From an uncultured Eubacteriales bacterium (GTDB lineage Bacteria > Bacillota > Clostridia > Oscillospirales > CAG-272), in NCBI GenBank assembly GCA_934503195.1, contig CAKSVM010000132.1, positions 1-6,283 on the forward strand: a stretch of 6,283 nucleotides of DNA, written 5' to 3'. This document shows positions 6,193-6,283 of this stretch, piece by piece. The position numbers and the translations under genes were made by a program. The number at the start of each line of letters is the position of its first letter. Position 1 is the stretch's first letter. The notes beneath the pieces are model-generated. The model was not told the DNA's origin. It searched no databases and saw nothing but the letters and a program-made list of their open reading frames with translations.

Positions 6193-6206
6193 TGTCCCTG
6201 AGACTT

Positions 6207-6283
6207 TTTTTGTCCCTGACATTTTCGCGGTCAACAGGGGGAACAAAGTGGTTAAAAGCCACCACTTTGTCCCCTGTCTGTTG
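6207..6283. repeat. 77-bp exact direct repeat, copy 2, ending at the window edge
   Basis: This is an exact copy of 5964-6040, 243 bp downstream. It includes the complete inner hairpin (GGGGAACAAAGTGGT with ACCACTTTGTCCCC) and ends after CTGTTG. The AC that would complete the outer 8-bp stem, and any T-tract, fall outside the window, so terminator potential cannot be judged. Confidence 0.97.

Larger units (their letters stand above)
6084..6283. repeat. composite palindromic repeat unit 2, cut by the window end
   Basis: This is the second unit, with the same order as unit 1: a reduced hairpin 1 (6086-6107), hairpin 2 (6119-6144), hairpin 3 (6145-6192) and the long hairpin. About 200 of about 240 bp are present. 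The T-rich tail seen after unit 1 lies outside the window. Arms are conserved with unit 1, while the bases after GGGACA are replaced by TTT-type sequence. Confidence 0.85.

Noticed and set aside
5844..6283. CRISPR array
   Set aside because: There are no uniform repeats separated by unique spacers of constant length. The repeated words form inverted pairs, the long segments are duplicated whole, and no cas genes are nearby.

Overview
The window reads as a chromosomal fragment from a Gram-positive, probably clostridial (Bacillota) bacterium with fairly GC-rich genes and AT-rich intergenic DNA. The evidence is sigma-A type promoters in the AT-rich gap, a purine-rich AGGAG/GGAGG ribosome binding site at several starts, a clostridial-looking EPSP synthase, and an AI-2E/UPF0118 transporter. 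The taxonomic placement is inferred from these impressions, not measured.

Positions 53-4169 (minus strand) hold four tightly packed biosynthetic genes transcribed right to left in the order nadA, nadC, aroB, aroA. The gaps are 17 bp, 21 bp and a 4-bp ATGA overlap, which implies one operon. NadA and NadC carry out the last two steps of de novo nicotinate mononucleotide synthesis. AroB and AroA are steps two and six of the shikimate pathway. The usual partner nadB (L-aspartate oxidase) is absent from the cluster. AroB uses NAD+ as a catalytic cofactor, which is the only direct biochemical link between the two pairs. AroA carries Ala at the position matching E. coli Gly96, a residue tied to glyphosate insensitivity. 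The left edge (1-52) shows no further gene.

Positions 4170-4425 are a divergent intergenic region. A candidate nadA promoter faces left, with a 7-bp inverted repeat lying over its -35 box. A near-consensus promoter (TTGACA, 17 bp, TAAAAT) faces right and drives a TTG-started AI-2E-family membrane protein at 4426-5820.

Positions 5821-6283 hold no credible gene. They contain a dense palindromic repeat array built on GGGACA/TGTCCC (20 occurrences in about 460 bp). It is organised as one complete composite unit of about 240 bp and a second unit cut by the window end. Each unit has three stem-loops followed by a fourth, longer hairpin. The last 77 bp of the window are an exact copy of 5964-6040. 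The sequence after GGGACA is alike in all three hairpins of one unit but differs between units. This array is the least explained part of the window. It resembles REP/REPIN-type or MITE-like intergenic repeats, but I cannot assign it to a known family.
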